Positions 1 to 10,114 of a DNA stretch of 64,000 nucleotides are shown in pieces. The stretch is from Phytohabitans houttuyneae. GTDB taxonomy: Bacteria; Actinomycetota; Actinomycetes; Mycobacteriales; Micromonosporaceae. The stretch spans positions 1,612,997-1,676,996 of the forward strand of contig NZ_BLPF01000002.1 in assembly GCF_011764425.1 (NCBI RefSeq). Reading direction: 5' to 3'. Both the position numbers and the translations under genes were made by a program. The stretch's first letter is position 1, and each line of letters starts with the position of its first letter. The notes under the pieces were generated by a model, which was not told the DNA's origin, made no database searches, and saw nothing but the letters and a program-made list of their open reading frames with translations.

Positions 1-260
1 ACGTCTTCGTCGCCCACCTCGACGGCGAGATCGCCGGCGCGGCCGTCACCGTCGTGGCGAACGGGATCGCCAGCCACTACTGGGTCGGCACGCCACCAGC
101 CTTCCGCTCCCGCGGCGTGGGCCGCGCGGTGATGCTCGGCTCGCTCGCCCCGCTGACCGGCCTGCCGGTCACCCTCACCGCGTCACGGCTGGGCAAACCG
201 CTGTACGAGTCGCTCGGCTACACCGTGGCCGCACCGTCAACCTGGTGGTCATCGACCTGA
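1..260 (+). CDS. GNAT family N-acetyltransferase, C-terminal part (5' end outside window)
   Basis: The frame is open from base 3 to the TGA at 258-260. It encodes the last 85 residues of a GNAT acetyltransferase. Visible are a core beta strand (VFVAHLDGEIAGAAVTVV) and the acetyl-CoA pyrophosphate-binding segment FRSRGVGRAVM, which fits the family R/Q-x-x-G-x-G/A motif. The C-terminal KPLYESLGY is the usual end of the fold (family knowledge). GNAT enzymes move an acetyl group from acetyl-CoA to an amine; the substrate cannot be told here. The 3' end overlaps the convergent membrane-protein gene by about 43 bp. Confidence 0.75.
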   Translation, partial: VFVAHLDGEIAGAAVTVVANGIASHYWVGTPPAFRSRGVGRAVMLGSLAPLTGLPVTLTASRLGKPLYESLGYTVAAPSTWWSST

Positions 261-790
261 GACCCGCCCGGCGTCGACGACGGGCGCCGGCCCCGCCTGG
301 CCCGCCACCACCGGCGGACCAGCCAGCCAGGCCCTTGCACGGGCAACGGCAGCAGCAACGGCACGGCCGCCGTCACGGCAACGACCAGCCAGAGCCCCAC
401 ATCGCCGGGATCGCGGACGCGCGTGAACACGATAAGCGCCGCCACGAGCAACGACGCGACCTCCACCGCGTCGTTGCGCACCCTCGCCAGGACCCGCCGG
501 CGCCCCGTCAAAACCTCCGGCCGCCCAACCTCGCCGTTCCTCATCGCCGCGGCCCAGCCCCGCCACGAACCCGCCATGACCCACACGAACGTGATGGGTG
601 CCTTGACCAGCGAGATCCAGGCCGCAAACCACGCCCGCCGGTCAGCGACGTCGCCGAGCAGGCCGGGCGCGACCCAGGACAGCAGCACATAGGAGGCGAA
701 AAGCAAGAAGAAGTCGAGGACGAACACGACCACGGGGATGCCCGGCGCCAGCAGGCGGCTCGCGCGCCTGACCTCCTGAGCGTCCATCAT
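218..790 (-). CDS. small integral membrane protein of unknown function
   Basis: About 190 residues from the ATG at 790; a second ATG at 787 is equally possible. Hydrophobic segments are clear: VVVFVLDFFLLFASYVLL near the N-terminus, a stretch around KAPITFVWVMAGSW, VEVASLLVAALIVF, and WLVVAVTAAVPLLLPLP near the end. The tail is Arg-rich, as expected for a cytoplasmic end. The open frame extends upstream of 790, but that part is antisense to the next gene and lacks membrane character, so I start at 790. It is divergent from the gene at 831 with only 40 bp between starts. I do not recognise the family. Confidence 0.55.
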   Translation of the reverse strand: MMDAQEVRRASRLLAPGIPVVVFVLDFFLLFASYVLLSWVAPGLLGDVADRRAWFAAWISLVKAPITFVWVMAGSWRGWAAAMRNGEVGRPEVLTGRRRVLARVRNDAVEVASLLVAALIVFTRVRDPGDVGLWLVVAVTAAVPLLLPLPVQGPGWLVRRWWRARRGRRPSSTPGGSQVDDHQVDGAATV

Positions 791-830
791 CGACACGCCC
801 CACAGTATCGGCGACCGGTACCGTCTGCGG

Positions 831-1181
831 ATGCCGCGCCTCCACCACGTCACGTCCGTGCGCAACCGCGAGTCGATAAGGACGTACGGCCTGGACTGGT
901 CCCGGATGGGGGCCGCGCGGGGCATCGCAGGCAGCCGCGGCCCGGAGGTCGAGGGCTGCTTCCTCTGCGTCGACCCGCACGAGGTCGACTGGTTCATCTT
1001 CTTGAACAACACTGGCGGGCCGGTGGACGTGTGGGCGGTGGACGGCATCGAGGTCGGCGAGCTCCTTCTCTCGCCCGAAGGCCACCACTACTTCCCGGGC
1101 AGGATCGAGCCCGGACGCCTCACCCTGGTACGGCAGGACGTGCCGGCCGGCAGATCTCTCGCAAACGATGCCGGTGCGTGA
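831..1181 (+). CDS. 116-aa protein of unknown function, possibly of ADP-ribosyltransferase fold
   Basis: The ATG at 831 is the natural start: it is divergent from the membrane protein and has no strong Shine-Dalgarno. The N-terminus has the pattern HVTSxxNRxSIxxYGLDW. This resembles the opening of Tpt1/DUF952-type ADP-ribosyltransferase-like folds, where an H-x-T strand precedes a short helix and a G-[LI] turn. A Gly-rich segment GIAGSRGPE and a hydrophobic strand VDWFIFL follow. I recognise the style of the family but not a named member. Catalytic activity is inference. It is a short single-domain protein with no signal peptide or membrane segment. Confidence 0.5.
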   Translation: MPRLHHVTSVRNRESIRTYGLDWSRMGAARGIAGSRGPEVEGCFLCVDPHEVDWFIFLNNTGGPVDVWAVDGIEVGELLLSPEGHHYFPGRIEPGRLTLVRQDVPAGRSLANDAGA

Positions 1182-1574
1182 GCTGCGAGCCGCCGCGATG
1201 TCCGCAGTGGTCCGGACCGTCGCTCCCGCGGCGTCACCCTCCGCGTTTCGTCGCCCCATCCCTCCGGACCGACGCCACCCCGCATGATGTTTCGGCCGGT
1301 TATGAGACCGCGGAGCGTCCGAAAGCCAGTCCTGGTGGCGACGAACTTTGCGCTATAGCGATGTCGACGCAAAGCGAGATCCCTCGCGGCTCAACGCCGT
1401 GGCGCAGCGCATCGCCGGATAGAAAGGAATGGCTTGGTGGGGCAGCGGGGCGCCCGACGGACTACAGCCTCACGACCGTGTACTAGGCAGGAGCGTCCCG
1501 CGCCGAACGGATAAGTCCAACACCAAGAAGCACATAACAGGGTCTACGGGCAAGGTATGCGGGGCGGGACCGCT
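1182..1574. other. 393-bp non-coding gap
   Basis: I see no credible gene here. Open frames across it are Arg/Pro-rich shadows without start signals. It separates the gene ending at 1181 from the 3' end of the AT-richer P-loop ATPase, and base composition begins to change toward its right end. This fits the left edge of a horizontally acquired segment, which is inference. Confidence 0.5.
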
Positions 1575-3344
1575 TCAGCCCTGAATGTCTAGTGCGGGCC
1601 GAAACGCTGGATGTACGACGAAGCCGTTCACAGAGCGTAGATTGCTGATGTGGTCAGGAAAGCTCGGATCGTCGTAGTTGAAAATCGCAGGCTCATCCTC
1701 TTGTCGCCCATCGGTAGCCACTGATTCCGGAGTGGATGTGACGCAACCGATAAAGCCAATATTATGTAGCATTCTAAGCAAGGGTTGACATACTTCCGTC
1801 GGATCTTCCGAACCGGATGCCGACCAGAGCGGCGCGGCCAGTTCCTTCATCCATGGAGTACCGGCAAAGTCTGGCTCGACAGTAAGCAATGCACAATTGA
1901 CTAGCCGTTGTGACATCTGCTGCCAGGTAAGGGTGTATGGACTTCCGGTGAAGATGCGCAGCACGCGCTCAATGCCTGGAAATGTTGGCTTCCATTCGTC
2001 CCGTAGGGCGAGTAGCCGATTAGCCGAGTATGTAGCTTCTGCGGCATGAATGCTCTTCCACGTCAACTTTTCCTTGCCGTTGGCATACGAGAAGCATTTG
2101 TTGAGGAAGGCGATTGCATCCCGGGGGCGCATTAGCGTGCGGTTCAGGATGTGAACGAGCGCGTCGCCCATCGTGCGATTTGTTCGAGGCAATATGTCTG
2201 CGACACATTTGATGTCATCTAGGTCGAATCGAGTCGCCGCTGCAGCGGCACGATTATCTAGTAGCTCGCGTAGGTCGTCTTTACTCCACGCCACTCTGTG
2301 ACTAAGGGCGCGGAACTTTTCCTCCTGCCCGCCGGTGCGTCCGAAGTCCAGTGATTCGAAGATATTCGTTCGTAGTGCTACCAAAACCTTCAAGTTCTCG
2401 ACCCTTGTCAGGTCGAATACGGCACGGAAGAGGCAGCGGATAAGGTCGTTTCCGACCTTCTCGTCCGCCCAGTCGCGATCGAGGTCGTCGATAATGATGT
2501 ACGTGAAGTGCTGTCGAGAATCGAGGATGTCCTCATTTAGAACAGTCATCATCTTGTTCAGTCGAGGCAATTGGGTCTCGTTTACGACTCGCTGAAATCG
2601 GTTGACCAGTTCAGTTCGCTCGGCAAGCGACTCCCCGTATGAATCTCCGCCAGAAATTGAAAGATCCCCGATGCCGGTGGCAGAGATCTTGGCACCAGAT
2701 TCGGCCTTGATCTGATTCTCGAAAGTTCTGGTTATCTCCTTTACTCGCTCATCGGTCTCACACCAGAACTTTCCCTCGAATTCTTCGAGGTATGCAAGTG
2801 CGGCGCGTTTGCTTCGATCGCGCTTGATTTTGTCCTTTAGTACGTCCATGAATCGCCGCTGAGCATCCGCTGAATCGACTTTGTAGCGATGTTTGATGAT
2901 TTCGATCAAAAGGACGTGCTTCCAGAGTGCAATGAAGAGAGAGTCCAGATGTGCGTCAAGCGAGTAAAGGTACTTGATGACACCAAGCTCTGTTATGTAC
3001 GGAAGGGAGAGGTCCTCAGGATTTACTCGGATTGTGTGTTCTCGGTGCGCTTCCTCTAGGCGCCTGAGGCAGGCTGACTTGCCGCTGCCGGTTCGACCGA
3101 TCAAGAAGCACTTGCGATCTTCGGGTGAGACGATCGCTCGATAGAGCCAAGTCTCGTAGAAGGCTTCTCGTAGTAGGCCGTCGAATTCCGCCGCCTCCTC
3201 GCCCAGGTTGAACTCGCCGCGAATCCGTCTACTTCGGACCGGCCTCGGCACGAGATACCCCCACAGGTCATCGGAAGCGAGTGGGGGCGATTCTAGCGTG
3301 ACGTCAGAGGTTTGTAGCGGCGTGGCGTGCGGGTGGGGACGCAT
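1575..3344 (-). CDS. P-loop ATPase, Sll1717-like family
   Basis: 589 residues. Walker A is GRTGSGKS at residues 83-90; a Walker B-like YIIIDDLDRDW lies near residue 280. The rest is helical and charged, with no transmembrane segment. Arrangement and length fit the uncharacterised bacterial STAND/KAP-like P-loop NTPases annotated as the Sll1717 family (recognised from memory). Members often sit in variable regions; a role in defence is possible but unproven. The gene is visibly less GC-rich than its neighbours, with many A/T third positions, which suggests recent transfer. It stands alone, transcribed leftward. Confidence 0.7.
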   Translation of the reverse strand: MRPHPHATPLQTSDVTLESPPLASDDLWGYLVPRPVRSRRIRGEFNLGEEAAEFDGLLREAFYETWLYRAIVSPEDRKCFLIGRTGSGKSACLRRLEEAHREHTIRVNPEDLSLPYITELGVIKYLYSLDAHLDSLFIALWKHVLLIEIIKHRYKVDSADAQRRFMDVLKDKIKRDRSKRAALAYLEEFEGKFWCETDERVKEITRTFENQIKAESGAKISATGIGDLSISGGDSYGESLAERTELVNRFQRVVNETQLPRLNKMMTVLNEDILDSRQHFTYIIIDDLDRDWADEKVGNDLIRCLFRAVFDLTRVENLKVLVALRTNIFESLDFGRTGGQEEKFRALSHRVAWSKDDLRELLDNRAAAAATRFDLDDIKCVADILPRTNRTMGDALVHILNRTLMRPRDAIAFLNKCFSYANGKEKLTWKSIHAAEATYSANRLLALRDEWKPTFPGIERVLRIFTGSPYTLTWQQMSQRLVNCALLTVEPDFAGTPWMKELAAPLWSASGSEDPTEVCQPLLRMLHNIGFIGCVTSTPESVATDGRQEDEPAIFNYDDPSFPDHISNLRSVNGFVVHPAFRPALDIQG

Positions 3345-3455
3345 AAGTGATCCAACGACGACCTCGCGCGGGCGGTCGTTGCCTGGAGCAGAAGTCCCCC
3401 GATCGTCCTATGAGTTTCCGATCGTGCCCTAACGACGAGCATCAAGCCCTTGTCT

Positions 3456-3485
3456 CGGGTGGGACCGAGGGCTTGGTCCCACCCG
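3456..3485. terminator. terminator-like stem-loop, 11-bp stem
   Basis: CGGGTGGGACC (3456-3466) pairs perfectly with GGTCCCACCCG (3475-3485) across an 8-nt loop. The loop AGGGCTT (3468-3474) is itself complementary to AAGCCCT at 3434-3440, so two mutually exclusive folds are possible, as in attenuators. No run of T follows. Confidence 0.45.
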
Positions 3486-3540
3486 CTTCGTTCGCGCTAC
3501 GGGTTACCACCACGCAAACCATAGGCTGGAGTCGGAAGAT

Positions 3541-3586
3541 TGACGGTCGCCTCGATGGCTCGTGTCTGGCCATCGGAGATCTTGCC
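3541..3586 (+). repeat. imperfect direct repeat, copy 1
   Basis: It shares ACGGTCGCCTCGATGGC, then a variable centre, then GCCATC-GAGATCTTG with copy 2 at 3762-3807. Within this copy CGATGGC and GCCATCG form an inverted pair around a 9-nt centre. The two copies lie 221 bp apart on the same strand. Confidence 0.5.
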
Positions 3587-3662
3587 CCCTCATGATCGTC
3601 GCCGGTAGGGCTGGCCAGGTCGGATTGATGGGCATCGACCATAGGTCGCTGCCACAAGTGAA

Positions 3663-3693
3663 GAACCCCGGTCTCCACCTGAGACCGGGGTTC
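3663..3693. terminator. terminator-like stem-loop, 13-bp stem
   Basis: GAACCCCGGTCTC (3663-3675) pairs perfectly with GAGACCGGGGTTC (3681-3693) around the loop CACCT. It is strong and symmetrical but not obviously attached to a coding gene. It lies between the two repeat copies. The GGTTCGA at its right edge resembles a tRNA T-loop by chance; no cloverleaf forms. Confidence 0.5.
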
Positions 3694-3761
3694 GAGGAGC
3701 GTCAGAATCCTGACCGTCTACGGGCGACTCGGCCGTCCGCCATAAGTCGGCTTCGGGAGGT

Positions 3762-3807
3762 CAACGGTCGCCTCGATGGCCAACGTCCCAGCCATCCGAG
3801 ATCTTGG
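3762..3807 (+). repeat. imperfect direct repeat, copy 2
   Basis: Second copy of the element at 3541-3586. The blocks CGGTCGCCTCGATGGC and GCCATC-GAGATCTTG are conserved and the centre differs. It lies about 130 bp upstream of the methyltransferase start. Confidence 0.5.
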
Positions 3808-3939
3808 CGCTTCCTGGGAAGTCACCGGAGCTACGGTCCGGACCACGCGGCGTCGCGGCAGTCCTGACCATTTCGCGCTGGAACTTCGAGGGATCTTGAG
3901 GTGCGCGGTCACCCCAGCCCCGGCGGGTACCCTCGGCCG

Positions 3940-4653
3940 GTGTTCTCGCCTCAAGGTCCGTCCCTCCGCGAGCTCTGCGTCCAAGCGTTGTCGTCGGTCG
4001 AGCGGGGCTATGACCTGCTGGCTCCGAAGTTCGACTTCACGCCCTTCCGCACCCCGGAGAGCATCCTCGGTCCGACCGCGCAGGTGCTTTCCGAGCTCGG
4101 ACCGTTCGACCAGGGGTTGGACGTGTGCTGCGGCACGGGCGCGGGCATCCGGGTCCTCGCGTCCGTGTGCCGCGGACCGGTCACGGGCGTCGACTTCAGC
4201 GCGGGCATGCTCGCCCAGGCGCGCGGCGCGCATCCGGGCGCGAGGTGGGTGCGGGCCGATGTGCGGGCGATGCCGTTCGTGCAGGGGTTTGACCTCGCGG
4301 TCACGTTCGGGGCGCTCGGGCATTTCCTGGCCGCGGAGCGTCCGGCCGTGTTCGAGGGGGTGTACCGCGCGCTGCGGCCGGGCGGGCTCTTCGCTTTTCC
4401 GATCGGCGCGCCGCCGTCGCTCACGTCGGTGGCGCACTGGGTGACGGCCGGGTTTGATCTGGCCATGCGGGTCCGCAATGCCTTGTGGCGACCGCCGTTC
4501 GTGATGTACTACCGCACCAGCCCGCTGCCCGCGGTCCGCGACGACCTGGCGGCGGCGGGGTTCGCGGTGACGGCGGCCGCGCTGCCTGGGCTGGGCCGGC
4601 AGCGGGACGGCAGCCCGCGGTACGGCCTCATTCTCGCGCGTAAGCCGGCCTGA
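3940..4653 (+). CDS. class I SAM-dependent methyltransferase
   Basis: About 237 residues from the GTG at 3940. The frame opens upstream at 3901, but that extension is Gly/Pro-rich and unlike the family. Motif I is LDVCCGTGAG, followed by the acidic strand VTGVDFSAGML, motif II ADVRAMPF and the post-motif ALRPGGLFAF. These are hallmarks of the Methyltransf_11/25 fold that binds S-adenosylmethionine. The acceptor substrate is unknown. Its last 26 bp overlap the convergent lipase gene. No clear Shine-Dalgarno was found, so the start is uncertain by several codons. Confidence 0.75.
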   Translation: MFSPQGPSLRELCVQALSSVERGYDLLAPKFDFTPFRTPESILGPTAQVLSELGPFDQGLDVCCGTGAGIRVLASVCRGPVTGVDFSAGMLAQARGAHPGARWVRADVRAMPFVQGFDLAVTFGALGHFLAAERPAVFEGVYRALRPGGLFAFPIGAPPSLTSVAHWVTAGFDLAMRVRNALWRPPFVMYYRTSPLPAVRDDLAAAGFAVTAAALPGLGRQRDGSPRYGLILARKPA

Positions 4654-5746
4654 ACATCTCGCCGAGCCACACCACGACGGTCGGCGCCACGGCGGCCAGC
4701 ACGGTGAAGTGGTCGGCGCCGGCGATGGGTACGTAGTCGACGTCGGTGCCGCCGGCCGCCAGCTGTCCGGCGGTCAGCTCGGTCAGCGCCGCGGGCAGCG
4801 CGTCCGCGGTGCCGTGGGCCAGGCGGACCGGGCGCGGGTAGCGCGTCACCGGTACCTCGTCGTCGGCCAGCAGTGCGGCGAACCGCGCGCCGGCGGCGGG
4901 CGGGGCGAGGAACGCGTCGGCGTTTGTGACGCCCGCGGCGGAGGCGGCCAGGTCGGCCACGCAGAGGCGGCCCGCGGCCGCGACGAGCTCCAGGCCGCGC
5001 GGTGTGAACCAGTCCTCGGCCCGGAAGTCGGCGCGGTCGGTGATCGGCAGGGTGCGGCCCAGGTATGGGATCGCCGGGTTGAGCGGCGCGGTGGGGACGC
5101 CGCTGGCGGCCGACTGCAGCCCCCACTGCGTGGTGGGTGCCACCGCGATGGTGCCGACGTGGCGCAGCTCGGGCGCGTACGACGTGGCGAGCGAGCCGGC
5201 CCACAGTGCGGCGTGCCCGCCCATCGAGTAGCCGACCGACGCCCACGCGGGGGAGACCGGCGCGATCCGGCGGGCCGCGCGCACGACGTCGATGAGGGCG
5301 GCCGCCTCGGCGCGGCCGTGCACTCCGGAGCCTTCGCCGGGCGTGCCGATGCCCTCGTAGTCGGTGACCGCGACCGCGTAGCCGGCGGCCAGCAGCGCCT
5401 CGCCGAGCGGCCGGGCGAACGGTGGCGTGCCGGCGACCGATGCGGCGCAGGCGTCGGGCGTGCCGTTGAAGCCGGGCCCGAAGCCGACCACCCGCCAACC
5501 CCCGGCGGGTGGTCGCCCGGTGGGCACGCTGACCGTGCCGCTGACCACGGTGCGGCGGCCGCTCCACGAGGTCGAGACGTACCAGACACGCCACGCGGCG
5601 CCGGTGCCGGTCAGCCGAAGCTCGGTGGGCAGGGGGCGCACCGCGACGGGGGTGCCGAGCGAGCGTCCGCGCTCGTTGGCGGCCGCCGGCGCGCCCGCCG
5701 CGACGAGCGACGCCATGACCGCGATGAGTACCAGCCCTCGCTTCAT
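4628..5746 (-). CDS. secreted lipase / alpha-beta hydrolase
   Basis: 372 residues beginning with a classical signal peptide (MKRGLVLIAVMASLVAAGAP, cleavage near AAA-NE). The alpha/beta-hydrolase elements are the nucleophile elbow GYSMGG, an acid in HGTADALP and the C-terminal His in IAGADHF. GFGPGFNGTPDACAAS is typical of the oxyanion region of the secreted LIP lipase family (PF03583-like), which hydrolyses ester lipids outside the cell. The start at 5746 has ATG followed directly by the signal peptide. The gene is convergent with the methyltransferase (26-bp overlap) and divergent from furA. Confidence 0.8.
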   Translation of the reverse strand: MKRGLVLIAVMASLVAAGAPAAANERGRSLGTPVAVRPLPTELRLTGTGAAWRVWYVSTSWSGRRTVVSGTVSVPTGRPPAGGWRVVGFGPGFNGTPDACAASVAGTPPFARPLGEALLAAGYAVAVTDYEGIGTPGEGSGVHGRAEAAALIDVVRAARRIAPVSPAWASVGYSMGGHAALWAGSLATSYAPELRHVGTIAVAPTTQWGLQSAASGVPTAPLNPAIPYLGRTLPITDRADFRAEDWFTPRGLELVAAAGRLCVADLAASAAGVTNADAFLAPPAAGARFAALLADDEVPVTRYPRPVRLAHGTADALPAALTELTAGQLAAGGTDVDYVPIAGADHFTVLAAVAPTVVVWLGEMFRPAYARE

Positions 5747-5866
5747 GGATCGATGGTAGTGACTGTCGGTCGGGCGGTGTGGCCGTCCCGCCGCGGCACG
5801 GGTCGATCACGCAGTGGAGCGGGACCATCCGCCCGGTGTGAGATGATCGGCGAGTCGCCCGAAAAC

Positions 5867-8625
<2,759 letters not shown>

Positions 8626-8640
8626 TCCGCACTCACCTGA

Positions 8641-8673
8641 CGGGCCCGGCCGATCGCTGATCGGCCGGGCCCG
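8641..8673. terminator. strong stem-loop terminator after katG
   Basis: CGGGCCCGGCCGATC (8641-8655) and GATCGGCCGGGCCCG (8659-8673) form a perfect 15-bp stem with a 3-nt loop, 15 bp after the katG stop. There is no strong T-tract, which is usual in high-GC actinomycetes. Confidence 0.8.
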
Positions 8674-8815
8674 CTCCCTGCCGCAGCCGGCGAACCCCTA
8701 CGACACCCCGCTACGACACGGCGCCCGCTGACGATCAGCCTGCCGATGCTCGGCGGACGGGGGTCCACCCTTCCTCGTTTCGCGCGGCCCTGAGCGTGGC
8801 CGGATCGCGAATTGC

Positions 8816-9385
8816 CTAGCGCCGGATGCGGCCTGACCGCGCACGCTGCGCTTGCAGGAGGACACCGCTGGCGTTGAGTCGGAACCTGGCCATTGGAATG
8901 CTGACCTGATGCTTCTGGGCGATGGCGGCTGGGTCCGAGCCGGCGAATGCCTCACGCAGAAGGAGGGCACGGGGGAGGAGCAGGCAGCCGGCAAGCCAGT
9001 TCGCCTCCTCCTCCTGCTCGGGGTTGCAGGTGAAGAAGGTATGGCCGCCGATTTGCTGGAGTTCTCGGACGTCATGGCGTAGCAGCAGGTGGGCGATTTC
9101 GTGAGCGATGTCGCTGTTGGTGCGGCCTACCTCGTTGTAGGGGTTGCTAACGATGACGGTTCGGCCGTCGGGTAGGTGGAACGTCGCGGCGGAGAACACG
9201 CCGGGTTGGAGCCGGTCGAGTTCTTCGAGATCGGCTTGGTCGACGAGGTCATCCGCTGAATAGATTTCGATGCTGAGGTGCGTGGCGAGATCGCGTATCG
9301 GCATGTGAGCGTGCGGCTGGAGTCCAAGCTGGGCTCGCGTGCGGTCGGCGAGCCGCTCGGCCTCAGTCTTGAATCCCCGTCGCAT
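8816..9385 (-). CDS. ImmA/IrrE-type zinc metallopeptidase (CapP-like)
   Basis: 189 residues. The zinc-peptidase motif HEIAH is at residues 95-99, and the acidic helix EQEEEANWLAG (about 123-133) supplies the third ligand, as in ImmA/IrrE proteins. Such peptidases cleave a partner HTH repressor. The partner gene lies 19 bp upstream on the same strand, and both are divergent from a type III CBASS operon. That matches the published CapH/CapP arrangement, in which CapP cleaves CapH on DNA damage to induce CBASS. The peptidase call is firm; the CapP role is inferred from context. Confidence 0.85.
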   Translation of the reverse strand: MRRGFKTEAERLADRTRAQLGLQPHAHMPIRDLATHLSIEIYSADDLVDQADLEELDRLQPGVFSAATFHLPDGRTVIVSNPYNEVGRTNSDIAHEIAHLLLRHDVRELQQIGGHTFFTCNPEQEEEANWLAGCLLLPRALLLREAFAGSDPAAIAQKHQVSIPMARFRLNASGVLLQAQRARSGRIRR

Positions 9386-9404
9386 GTGGTGTCCGCCTTC
9401 GCCG

Positions 9405-9905
9405 TCAGCGTTCGGCCGACGGCGTGGTGGTCAGCTTCTGTTGCATCTGTTCGAGCAGCTCTGCGAGCTTGCGAGAGGCCTCAGGGTTGAACGTTGTCGC
9501 GGCCCGAAGGTGAACGCGCATGCCGCGATCGGTGCCAGCCAGGTTGGTGTACAGCTCGCGTACCAAGCCAGCGATCTTCTCCGCCGCAGCGTCAGTGAGG
9601 TTGGGATCGCGGGCGAGGTGGTAGGCGATGACCTCGGGCGTGTTCTCGGTCCTGATCTGCGGCGGTTCGAAGAAGCGTTCCGGCGGAAGGCCGAGCCAGT
9701 GCACGATTCTCCGGAAGTTCGCCAGATCGGGCAGATCGCCCTTCTCGACCCGGGCCAAGGTGTTGAAGGGCACCTCGGCCTGTTCGGCGGCGGCCCGCAG
9801 ACTTAGCCGGCCTCGTCGCTCGCGCTCGGCGCGGACGAGCCGTCCCAGCATCTTGATGTCGATCGGCTCGTCCACGTCCACCTCCATCACCACGTCGAGG
9901 GTCAT
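9405..9905 (-). CDS. XRE-family HTH repressor (CapH-like)
   Basis: About 166 residues from the ATG at 9905. ATGs at 9920 and 9887 are alternatives and none has a clear ribosome site. The N-terminal helix-turn-helix runs from MLGRLVRAERERRG through LSLRAAAEQAEVPFNTL and ARVEKGDLP. The C-terminal half is helical (AAAEKIAGLVRELYTNL and LAELLEQMQQK), suited to dimerisation and to a cleavage site. It is followed after 19 bp by the ImmA-like peptidase. It lies head-to-head with the CBASS operon with about 200 bp between. It probably represses that operon and itself; this is inferred from position and from the CapH/CapP precedent. Confidence 0.8.
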   Translation of the reverse strand: MTLDVVMEVDVDEPIDIKMLGRLVRAERERRGRLSLRAAAEQAEVPFNTLARVEKGDLPDLANFRRIVHWLGLPPERFFEPPQIRTENTPEVIAYHLARDPNLTDAAAEKIAGLVRELYTNLAGTDRGMRVHLRAATTFNPEASRKLAELLEQMQQKLTTTPSAER

Positions 9906-9998
9906 GTTTTGGATCAACATAATCGCATCAGTGTGGCTGGACTCGTCGGGTCGGGCGGGGCGTACGCGTCGAGTCGCGGGACTGGAGCGCCGAGCGGT

Positions 9999-10016
9999 TG
10001 TACCTCGATCGGTACA
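9999..10016. promoter_or_regulatory. candidate operator between the CapH-like gene and the CBASS operon
   Basis: TGTACC (9999-10004) and GGTACA (10011-10016) form a perfect 6-bp inverted repeat around TCGATC. GTAC also occurs at 10021 and 9962. Position in the divergent promoter region makes it a good candidate for binding by the HTH repressor. Binding itself is not shown by sequence. Confidence 0.45.
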
Positions 10017-10114
10017 TGCCGTACGATCCTCGTGGTTCCAGCGTAGCCCCATTTCGTGGGAGCCGGGAGGACGCACGCTCGATGCGGGTAGGGACCCGCG
10101 AATTTGGGGGTTAT

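Larger units (their letters stand above)
3345..3939. other. 595-bp non-coding region with stem-loops and a direct repeat
   Basis: The region lies between the divergent starts of the P-loop ATPase and the methyltransferase. It holds no convincing gene. It does hold two perfect stem-loops (3456-3485 and 3663-3693) and two imperfect 46-bp direct repeats (3541-3586 and 3762-3807). The stem-loops are not at the 3' end of any gene I can support, so a small transcript from within the gap is a possibility. Confidence 0.5.

Noticed and set aside
3663-3700. tRNA gene suggested by GGTTCGA
   Set aside because: Only a single perfect hairpin forms; no acceptor, D or anticodon arm.
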